64,000 nt of DNA from Acanthamoeba castellanii str. Neff (taxonomy: Eukaryota > Discosea > Longamoebia > Acanthamoebidae): the NCBI RefSeq assembly GCF_000313135.1, contig NW_004457384.1, positions 187,374 through 251,373 on the forward strand, written 5' to 3'. This document shows, one piece after another, positions 10,814 to 19,836 of the stretch. The translations under genes were made by a program, and so were the position numbers. The notes beneath the pieces were generated by a model. It was not told the DNA's origin and ran no database searches. It saw only the letters and a list, made by a program, of their open reading frames with translations. Positions within the stretch are counted from its first letter, which is position 1; each line of letters starts with the position of its first letter.

Positions 10814-10931
10814 GGATACGGCACGGTGGATTCCCGGGTGGTCGCCCACCCCAGTACTAACACCGCCTGGCGCAGCTTAACTTCGCTGTTCGGATGGGAA
10901 GCGGTGCTTTCTGCGCAGTATGGCCGTATCC
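10814..10931 (-). rRNA. 5S rRNA, copy 2
   Basis: Identical to copy 1 over 118 nt. Its 5' flank (10932-10984) is also identical to that of copy 1 (7608-7660), and its 3' flank (A-run on the plus strand, then GGCTGCTGC) is shared with the other copies, so a unit larger than the gene was duplicated. Confidence 0.97.
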
Positions 10932-10984
10932 ATCAACCCTTGCTCGCCTCATCTATCAAATTAGGCACACTCTCCTATTTTATC

Positions 10985-12336
10985 GTACAAACTAACATTT
11001 CACACCAGGTGCTGTTCTTGGGTAACCATTGTACTAATTCCAAAGTGTTAGTCAAGTGACTAGATAAGGATGCCACAGTATGTGGTGTCACACTTACAAT
11101 GCCCAAGAAGATCTGGCCAAGCTGTGTGTGCAAAATCTCACTCTCTCCAATGAAATTGAATTCATTAAAATGAGGAAAAACAAACTTCATGAACAAGGAG
11201 AACAAGCCTTCCTTGATCTTACACCAACCTCATGAAAAACAGCCCAATGGTGGCCTTTTTTGTACAAATACTTGACTTTTGTGCTAAGCAAAAAGGGTCA
11301 CTGACCCTTTTCCATGAACACTTGGTTATGAAGTCCACATGAGCTGTACCATGACAGCATCATTGGGAGGGTTATTTTATTTAAAATGTTGACAATGGAG
11401 GTCAACTAATATCTCACACATGAAATGACATGTGGAGATGCTAAATAGGCACTCTGCAGGGCTGAACTCAGGGCAGTATTCTGGCAAAAGCTGATACTCT
11501 GCCCCAAGAGCTGAGATTGGCCCAGAGGCTGTCTTGCTGCTCCAGGCCCATTGATGGAAGGAGCAATTAGCACCTCAAACAGCATCACCAGGAAAAATAA
11601 AAGGAAGACAAGGTCAAAGTTACAAATTTCTTGCCCTTGCTTGCATAAGTATGTTATGGTTTAGCTTTCCATAATGATGTTGCATCACTCAAATCAGTCA
11701 TAGGCCATGCCTGGACCAGATGACAAGGTTGTAAGATGTCAAGTGATATCTAAATTGCCAATTTGGACTCAGACCAAAATCTGTGATGATGTGTGCATGT
11801 GACCTTGTGGCCTGCTGATTTTGAGGAGTAGTTGAGAAAAAAGTGCACACAGTGAGGTGTGCCATTGGCTGGTGTTAGGGGTTGAGATCATGACTACACT
11901 GCTCTATAGCCCCCAAAAAGGTTGGTAGACAGTCAATTCGACAAGAATTTGAGGAATTCTCTTGACTGCAGCCATGACAATCAATATTTGCTGCACAGGG
12001 TACATGCCCCTCCCTAGGGCTGGAATTCATGGGTGATGGTAGGTGCTGGGGGGTGATGGCAGGCACTGGGTAAACAACAGTCAGATTAATTAGGTTCCAC
12101 AATCAAAACAGTCAGGTGCAGCCCCGACCCTGAACTGTCCCTGCAACAGAGCATTTCATAGCAAAGCTGTGCTCTGGATGCTCAGCCACTGCAGTTGCCC
12201 TCTCCCACTGGATACACATGAACATGGAGAAGCCACCACAACTGAGCAGCTGTGGGCAACACAAACACATGTATTGAGTTTAGTGCTTGCTGCCCCGTCG
12301 AACTCTAGCATGTGAATGGAGAGACCCGTGCCTGAT
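10985..12336. other. AT-rich island between two head-to-head 5S genes
   Basis: AT-rich DNA with no credible gene; the longest frames are short and unlike known proteins. It starts where homology of the 5S 5' flanks ends and stops about 5 nt before copy 3. It holds arm 2 (11220-11301) of the repeat shared with the 7.7-8.8 kb island. Its composition is like that island and unlike every gene in the window. Confidence 0.6.
11220..11301 (-). repeat. Inverted-copy repeat, arm 2
   Basis: Reverse complement of 8195-8276 with about two mismatches in 82 nt. Confidence 0.85.
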
Positions 12337-12454
12337 GGATACGGCCATACTGCGCAGAAAGCACCGCTTCCCATCCGAACAGCGAAGTTAAGCTGCGCCA
12401 GGCGGTGTTAGTACTGGGGTGGGCGACCACCCGGGAATCCACCGTGCCGTATCC
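12337..12454 (+). rRNA. 5S rRNA, copy 3
   Basis: 118 nt, identical to copies 1 and 2 but on the plus strand, so copies 2 and 3 are divergent. It is followed by TCCTCCTTTTT (terminator) and by a 3' flank (GCAGCCTTCTTTGGCCACGG) shared with copy 2. Its 5' flank differs from those of copies 1 and 2 after only about 5 nt. Confidence 0.97.
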
Positions 12455-12764
12455 TCCTTTTTGGCCGCAGCCTTCTTTGGCCACGGGCGGCGGGCAGATG
12501 GGAGCAGCTTGAACGAAAACGGTAGAACAGCATCTGTGAACGGTTATTTACCATCTGCTCCACTGTGAGCATCACACGAACAACAAAGACAGAGATCGCG
12601 GCTCGCAGACGTAAACCTCCTCCTTGCCGTACGCAGCTCCTTGTTTTTGCTGTTTTGTTGATAGACCCATCCCAGTGTCCTGCCTGCATCCTTTTCCAGT
12701 TGGCAGATCGTGGCGGCTTGTGGTCTTTTCGAAGCACGTCTTGTTCCAGACCAAGCCAGCCGCG
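12455..12764. other. Intergenic between 5S copy 3 and the J-domain gene
   Basis: Contains the conserved 5S 3' flank and then the 3' UTR of the convergent J-domain gene. No gene seen. Confidence 0.5.
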
Positions 12765-15352
12765 TCAGTGTCGTCGCGGGATCGGCTGAGCGGAGGCGGC
12801 GTCGGGCTGGTGGTGCTCTTTCTTGTCTGTCTTTTCCTTCTTCTTGGCGCCTTCGATGAGGCCGACGTGCTGCTTGGCCTTGTACTCGAGCTTCTTGTGG
12901 CGGAGGGCCTTCATCTCCTTGGCCTCTGTCTCCACGTCGCGCTCCTCCTCTTCCTCCTCCTGCACGCCCTCGAAGCCGCCCGCGAAGCCCTGGATCGTTT
13001 CCCACTCCTCCTCCTTCCGGTGGCCCACCAGATCCAGCGAGCCGCCGTAGATCGAATAGATCGTGTCCGACGCGTGCGCGTAGATGTCCTCCTCCCTCTC
13101 CCGCTGCTCCTGCTTGACTGCACGACACACACCGTACACACCGCACACACCGCACACACTACGTGAGCTTTGAGAAGGGAAAGAGGTTGCACAGTGGTCG
13201 GCGTACCTTGCTGTTCCTTCTCGACCATCATCCGGCGCAGCCGGGATCGGGCGTGCGATGGCGGGAGCGGGGCCTTCAGGGCCGGCGCTGCTGGCTCGAC
13301 CTCCGCTTCTTCCCGCTTCGTTTCATCAGCGACCGCCGCTTGCTGCTCAGACTCAGCGACGACATCGTCTTCGTCTTCGTCCTCGCGCGGCTCCTCCTCC
13401 GGCGCAACGTCCTCCTTTTCGGTGAGCTTCATCTCCTCGCGCTCGCGTCGCTTCTCCTCGTTGAGGTCGAGCTCGAGCCGCTTGATCCGCTTGATGTCCC
13501 TCTGCGTCAGCTTGGCCTCGTCGGCCTGCGCGCGCTCGGGGTCCAGCTCGACCTCGTCCTCCACCGCCGCAGCCTCGAGCCGGCCGCGCTTGCCCAGCGT
13601 CGACGCTGCCGGGCCGCCGTAGGCGATGAGGCCCGGACCGGCAAAGTTGAGCTTCAGACCGCGGGGCACCTCGACCTCGGCGGTCACCACCTCGCCGGTC
13701 GTCTCGCTCACGTAGGTGAGGGTCTTGGTCGTCACGCCCAGAGCCTTGGCCTCCTTGTCCTCGTACAGCACCGACGCCTCGTAGTCCCCGATCGCGTACT
13801 ATGCGCAGCACGTGAGTGACCAAACGCACACGCACCACCGCATACGCACACGCACACACGCGAAGGAGGGATGTGTACCTCCTCTTCGCCGGATCCGGCG
13901 GCGTAGAGCTTGCGGGTGGCCCAGCAGACCACGGAGCCGTTCTGCTCGCGTCGGGTGAGGTGGCACTGGAGGCGGGTGCAGAGGTGGGGCGCCCTGCCCA
14001 CGTGGCACACCCACACGTCCCGGTCGAGCTCCTCGTACCCGTGCCGATGGCACACCTCGTATGTACACACGTGCCGCTCCTCCTCCTCCTCCTTTCCCTC
14101 TTCCTTTTTTTCTGCCTGCTCTTTTTCAGTCTCTGTCGACACTGCAGGCCGCCTCGTTGGCGCGTCGCTGGTGGTGATCTTGGCCGACCGAGGCGCGGTG
14201 TCGAGCTCGGGCGACACTGGTGTGAGGCGCTCCTGCTCGCTCTGCTTGGCAGCATCGCCATGGGCGTGGCCGTGGCTGTCGTCACGGACTACGCGGGCGG
14301 CGGCGGCCCGGCGGTCATAGTCGTCTCGGGCGCGCAGTACATCGTCGCGCTCCCACTCGTCGACCCAGAGCGAGCGGCCGGTCTTGGCGTTGAACCAGTA
14401 GGGCAGCCCGCAGCCGGCGCCCGGGCGGTGGCTCACCTGCACGCTCCACTCGCCCTGGGCGAACATGGCGTCCCAGCGCCGCCGCCGGGCGTCCATCCAC
14501 CGCTCGACGAGCCACAGGGCGTAGACGGGGCAGATCTGCTCGTCGGCCGTGCAGTGGTCGCCCGCGCACATGTGCAGGCAGTTGTGGCGGTGGCACAGGA
14601 AGATACGCTGATCATCGCTGCTGGTCTTCTTCCCCGCACTCGAGGGCGTCGGCGCCTGCTTCGCTGCGCCGGGCTTGTTTGTTTGCGGCTGAGGTGTGAT
14701 GGGAGTCGTGGCGGCGGCGGTGGTGGTGGTGGTAGTAGAGGTGATGGTGGTCGATTGGGTGTCGACGAGGCCGGTGCAATCGGCGGCGCTGAGGCGCCGG
14801 ATGTGGCGGCAGCCGGACTCGTAGCCCGCGCACGGCACGCCCTCCCGGAAGCGCAGCTGGCCCGCTGGGATCTTGTACCGCCGCTCCAGCTCGTCCACCT
14901 TGCCTGACCGTTATAAATAATTAAATTAAATTACACATTTATCGATATAAATCAAATCAAAAGATGGTGGTGCGCTTACTGAGGACAGCAAAGCCTTGCG
15001 TCCTGAACTTGTCCATGACCTCGAAGGCCTGCCAGATTTCGTTGCCTTCGAGCATGAGCGGCGTGAGGCGCTCATCCCCACTGGCGCGCAGGCTGGCGTC
15101 GTACTTGTCCCTCAACTCCACTTGGCTGAGGGTGTTGTAGGCCACCTGCACGAGGCTGAACAGCTCTGCCGCCTCCTCGGGTGCATCCTGATTTTTGTCT
15201 GGGTGGAGCAACAGCACCTTCTTTCGAAATGCCTTCTTGATGTCGTCGAGATGGGCTGTAGCCGGCACCCCAAGCAAATCGTAGTACGACTTGCAGCTTC
15301 GCTTGGTCGTTGCCAGCAGTGCTGCCGCCCCCTTGCCACCCTTTGCCGCCAT
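12765..15352 (-). CDS. J-domain protein with Cys/His modules, a WW-like segment and charged coiled coils
   Basis: Start MAAKGGKGAAALLATTKRSC at 15352, stop TGA at 12765-12767. The J-domain (about residues 18-85) has YYDLLGVPATAHLDDIKKAF, the HPD motif in LLLHPDKN, and YNTLSQVELRDKYD. An intron (about 14902-14979) joins KVDELERRYKIPAGQLRF. Next come a Cys/His cluster (CHRHNCLHMCAGDHC), a WW-like stretch (GLPYWFNAKTGRSLWVDEWE) and a second Cys/His cluster (CTYEVCHRHGYEEL, VWVCHVGRAPHLCTRLQC). The C-terminal third is Glu/Lys-rich and probably coiled (RDIKRIKRLELDLNEEKRRE; MKALRHKKLEYKAKQHVG). J-domains stimulate Hsp70 ATPase. The other modules suggest a nucleic-acid or protein scaffold role, which is inference; I do not recognise a named orthologue. 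Confidence 0.8.
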
Positions 15353-15647
15353 GGCAGAATAGCGCGAATCTCAAGCTCGAGATTTGTGCCAGGGAATTGC
15401 TGGATGGAGAGCAATCAGGCGTTAACCTCTTAGAACCTACGGACCTCTTGTCCCCTGCTGGTGGTTTGCTTTCTTCACCTGTTGATGCAGATAAACAGAT
15501 AGGTACGGGCTGAACCGAGGGCCAGAGGGCCAAAGCCAACGTTTTTGGTCTTGGCCGTCAGTCAACCTTCAACAGTGAAGGTTACAAGGACCGGTCTCTC
15601 AGATCAACAACGCAGATCTACGACAGGAGGAAGTCAAGCAGACAGGT

Positions 15648-18259
15648 ATGCTGAGAAGAAACAAATCATCATCAAAGGAGGAGAGTGGCGGTGGACCGCC
15701 ATCATCTCCTTCCAATGGAAAGAGAGGAAGTGGCAAGAAGGAGAAGGCAGACAAGGGCGAGAAGGAGAACAAGAAGGGGAAGGACAAAAAGGGCCTGAAG
15801 AAGCTCAAGAGCCGTATCGCCCTCTCACAAAACGCTTCGCTCTCCATCTCGAGCCCCGAAATCAACAGCCATCGCTCCAATTCGCTGCCCGAGCCAACAC
15901 CCGCCCCCAGCCCTCCATCCACAGCCGGCTCTCCAGTCCACTCGCGAGGCGAAGCCCCCACCACGGAAAGCTCATCAAGCTCCTCTTCCTCGTCATCGTC
16001 GCGGCCCATGATGCGGCTACGTTCGGCCTCGCTCTCGTCGGCGTGTAGCACCATGTTGGCCTCCCTCTCGCTTCCCCTGTCCTCCTCCACCGCCTCCATC
16101 TCTTCCGTCTCCTCCTCCTCCTCTGCTTCTTCATCTTCTTCCGCCTCGCGCCAGGTCATGCTCGTCGAGAGATCGGAGGCGTGCCAGACCACTCCCACCC
16201 CCGGTATCTCTGGCTCCACTCCACCACCCGCGTCGTCGTCGTCTTCTTCCTCCTCCTCTCCTTCTTCCTCCTCCGACGTGTCGTCCGTGTCTTTTTCCGT
16301 GCCTGCTGCTTCCCCGCCTTCCTCTGCTCCATCTACTTCCTCCTCTTTGTCTTCTTCATCAGCATCAAGCAAACAGGCGGCGTCGTCATCGGCCTTGGCG
16401 CCCGGCAAGACGAAGCGGGACGCGAACGGTTTGTCATCATCATCAGGCTCCTCCTCGACATCATCGTCTTCATCGAATGCCCCGAGCACGACACCATATT
16501 CGGCGACTTCGCGGTCTCCGACATCATCGGTCTCTGCGTCGAGGGCTCCCTCTCCCCGTGCCACGACTTCTTCGTCGTCGTCGTCGTCGTCTTCATCGTC
16601 GTCGGCCCCGGCCGCGCCGTTCGTGCATCCCTACTTCGAGCCCTCCCGCTACCAGTACCACCAGGTCGACGGCTGGGCTCTCGCCACTCCCGTCTCCGAC
16701 CGGGACGACCTTCCCAAGATGAGCGGCATCGTCAAGCTCAATATCGGTTCGCGTGATCTCCACCGTGCGTCGTGTGTCGTGTGTCGTGTCGTGCGGTGTC
16801 CACTCACATCTCGTGCTGTGTGGGCGGTCGCGCAGGTGGCGTCAAGTACGAGACGACAGTGGGCACTCTGGTGTCGCGAGGCGACAACTTCTTCACGACG
16901 CTCTTCTCCCACATGTTCGCCACGCTCAAGGACGAGGAGGGCTACTACTTCATCGACCGCGATGGCGAGTATTTCAAGCCGCTGCTCTCCTACCTGCGCA
17001 CGGGCGAGCTCCGCGTGCCGCCCGGCATGTCCAAGATGTGCGTCGAGCGCGAGGCCCACTTCTACCTCATCGATCTCAACAACAACAGCATCGCCGACGG
17101 CGCGCCGCCGGTGGGTACGCAGCTGGCCGGACCACCGGTGTACCACCCGTCGCCGCTCGGCTGCTCGCTCGCGCGACCCAACGCGCGGTCCTACTTCCTC
17201 CGCTACGACGGCGTCTACGTCCAGAAGACCCGCGACGGCGAAGACTTCTTCGCGTACTACCGCTTCTTCCGCGACGGCAAGGTGTGTGTTGTGTGTGTTT
17301 GTGTGTGTCACGCGTGCTTGCTTCGTCTGCTGAATGGAGTGCTGACCTTTATGAGTTTGTGGGGGCGTGTGGGAGGGCAGGTATCGATCGTGACGACGTC
17401 GCGCCACAAGGTGCAGAACAAGGTGAACAACACGTACGAGGTCATCGAGGGCGAGTGGCTGCTCATCCGGTCCAACTTCCAGAGGAAGCCCACCATCCTT
17501 ATGGGTACGCTACCCCATTTCTTCGTTCAGCGTCGCCTTTACTTGCTGACACCCACGCACACGCACACGCGCCACCGCACACGCGACACGCACACGACGC
17601 ACATAGGTTCGTTTGGCTATAATTCGATCCAGATCCACTGGCGATCGCCGCGAGACAAGAAGCACGTGGACTGCAACACGCTCCACTTCTTCCCCTCGTT
17701 CGAGCCGCCGACGGACCTGCTGTTCTCCAACCAGCACTGTCGGATGGGCAAGAAGCAGTACCACCGCCTCAACTTCAAGGACGACCACCAGGTCACCATC
17801 ACCGTCATGGAGAAGGACCAGCAGCACCACCGCCTCATGAACAGCATCAAGCGCACGGCCACCTACTCCCTCGAGAAGGAGGAGGTCGTGACCCTCAGCA
17901 TCAACGACGACTTCTTCCCGGAGCCCATAATCTCGCTGGGCACCGTGCTGTTGGAGCGGCGCGTCGAGCGGCAGGTGGTCGGGCAGCGGGAGACCTGCCG
18001 GGTGTACCTGGCCGTGGACAAGCACGAGGAGGAGGACGACGACGAGATCGACATCTACACCTTCCTCCGCACGTCATCGCCGCCGGTCTCGCTCAACGAC
18101 GACGACACGGCCAGCAGCGACGATGACGAGTACCGCGACATGTACGCCGCAGCCACGGTCACCAACAACGCGCCCGCTGCGACCAACAACAACAACAACG
18201 CGTCCGGTGGTGGTGGCCCCAACGCACGCACGCGAAGCGAGAGGAGCCTGAGCCAGTGA
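15648..18259 (+). CDS. KCTD-type BTB (T1 tetramerisation) domain protein
   Basis: Start MLRRNKSSSKEESGGG at 15648, stop TGA at 18257-18259. The first about 330 residues are low complexity (a Lys-rich start, then long poly-Ser tracts). A BTB/T1 domain follows: IVKLNIGS, an intron (about 16747-16835), then GVKYETTVGTLVSRGDNFF, YYFIDRDGEYFKPLLSYLRT and EREAHFYLIDL, the potassium-channel tetramerisation pattern. Downstream is a conserved-looking globular region (RPNARSYFLRYDGVYVQKTR; QIHWRSPRDKKHVDCNTLHF) over three further exons, ending in an acidic and Asn/Gly-rich tail. There are no TM helices, so this is not a channel. KCTD proteins act as oligomeric adaptors, often for cullin-3. Two introns are CA- or GT-repeat rich. 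Confidence 0.87.
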
Positions 18260-18488
18260 CGCGCACAAGTCAAGAAGGACGACCGGTTCGAGAGTGTGAA
18301 ACGGGTTAGAACAGCCAATCCGACCTTTTTGGAGGGCCCACGATACCATGACTGAATATAACTTGCATTATATAACCCACTTGGCTGACGTGTGAACAAC
18401 GGAGCCTATGCTCCCATTTTCAGTTGATGTTTGCTATTTACAGCGTTCTATCTCACAAAGAGACAAAGCTTCGGTGCGCCACCTAGGG

Positions 18489-19129
18489 TCAGCGTTGTTC
18501 GTCGAGGTAGGCCGCGAAGCGATGGACGGCCAGCTCTTGCTTTGAGCACACCAGCGAGTGAGGCCGCTTCTCCCGCACGAGCTGGATGGCCTCGTGAGGG
18601 GCGAAGCCCTCTTCGGCCACCAGGTAGCACGCGATTACCATCCCTGGAGACGTGGAGAAGCTGAAAGTTAATCGCGAGGGCGTGTAGTGAGTAACAACAT
18701 TTAGTGGCTTACCTGTTCTACCCAGACCAGCACAACAATGGATGGCAACGGCTTGGCCGCCGGCTAAGGTACTTCGCACCTCATCTACAACGCGTGCGAG
18801 TTGTGCATTTGTTGGGCAGGAATAGTCTGGCCAAGACGCTTTCGCGTCAGAGTGCAACCGACTTGTGGAGAAGATAGGAACGTACCGGGAAGAGGGATGT
18901 GCAGCAACTGGGGTGCACCTTCGCCGAGCAGGTGCAGCCCATTTCGATGAATGTCGCGATCGGTGAGATTAATCACCACCCTCACCGCTAACTGTTCCTG
19001 CAATCGTAGCAGCTGGAGCACAGATGTGGGCTGGCACATGCCTGCAATCTTGTCCGCTACGACCCAGCTGAAGTCGTGAGGGATAGCCTGCAGTTGTCGA
19101 AGCTCATCTAAGGTTTCGGGTGCCGGCAT
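18489..19129 (-). CDS. Dual-specificity phosphatase, DUSP23-like
   Basis: Start MPAPETLDELRQLQ at 19129, stop at 18489-18491. Conserved blocks: IPHDFSWVVADKIAGMCQP, VRVVINLTDRDIHRNGLH, the general-acid loop WPDYSCPTNAQL, the signature HCCAGLGRTG (nucleophile Cys, Arg and P-loop all present), and MVIACYLVAEEGFAPHEAI with REKRPHSL. Length (about 160 aa) and order match the small atypical phosphatase DUSP23. A frame change between LLHIPLPG and SWPDY needs a short intron of about 46 nt (donor GTACGT near 18882); the intron after GRTG uses GTAAGC. An active enzyme on Tyr/Thr phosphates, probably cytosolic, is expected. It shares a divergent promoter of about 170 bp with the peptide gene at 19302. 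Confidence 0.9.
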
Positions 19130-19301
19130 TCTCGTCCTCCCCGCAGATGGACAAAAAAGAGTTTGCCTGCGTTCTGTCGGACTTTCGCGCCAAAAAAAGG
19201 CGCCAAAGAGTTCAGGCACTGATTGGTGGGCGCTAATGTTGTTGGGCAATTTTTTGCAGGCCAACGCCACTTTCTGGTGGAGACAAGAAGGAAGCGGAAA
19301 G

Positions 19302-19451
19302 ATGAAAGACCTCAAGGAACCGCTGACGACAGCCAAGCACGCGAGGAAGGTGAACAAGCACTGCAGCTGCCTGTCGTTTTCGTGCCGGTGGAAGATCTTC
19401 AAGTGCTTCCGTGCCATCCGCAAGAAGTGCTGTTGCTGCGTCAAGTGCTGA
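19302..19451 (+). CDS. Small Cys-rich basic peptide, family member A (49 aa)
   Basis: One exon, MKDLKEPLTTAKHARKVNKH then CSCLSFSCRWKIFKCFRAIR then KKCCCCVKC, stop TGA at 19449-19451. Two further genes in this window (41384-41533 and 41932-42066) encode the same core: KxNK, SCL, RWK[IL]FKCFR, RK and a Cys cluster. Conservation across dispersed copies, with equal length in A and B, argues that these are true genes. The middle can form a basic amphipathic helix, and the Cys block at the end suggests S-acylation or metal binding (inference). An upstream in-frame ATG at 19236 is possible, but the shorter start matches the other members. No signal peptide and no recognised family. Confidence 0.75.
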   Translation: MKDLKEPLTTAKHARKVNKHCSCLSFSCRWKIFKCFRAIRKKCCCCVKC

Positions 19452-19836
19452 CTCGATCGCCTTCCCTTTCTTACGCCACCGCTATTTATGATGTACCATA
19501 AACATGTACAGAATTATGCCACCTCTTATTTATCGTTTGCAATTTGTTCTGGTCGGCCACGTTGGCGAAGAAGGCCTCCTTCCCCAGGGGCCGTGAACTG
19601 CGTCTTGCTGAAGGATAGACCATTAATTCATTATTATTACTCCGCCCACTCCGAAATTGCAGGCCTTGTGGTCCTGGTCTTGGGCCAAGGGGCCACAACA
19701 TCTTTCGATTACATCAAGAGCAGGCTTTCTTGTGGAACTGTCGCGTTCGTTCGGTTCCCACTAACACTCCAATCTCTGACCAGGGACCGATCCTTCGCAT
19801 CCTAGCGATTTTATCCACCACATAATTCTACATAAC
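19452..19836. other. Intergenic
   Basis: Peptide A 3' region and the promoter of the long helical-protein gene. The open frame here looks random; no RNA gene seen. Confidence 0.5.

Noticed and set aside
7661..12336. CRISPR-like array in the AT-rich islands
   Set aside because: No regularly spaced direct repeats; the only repeats are one inverted pair and the 5S units.
12911..14907. Plus-strand frames of over 200 codons across the J-domain gene
   Set aside because: GC-rich shadows; only the minus strand gives the J-domain, Cys/His clusters and proper splice sites.
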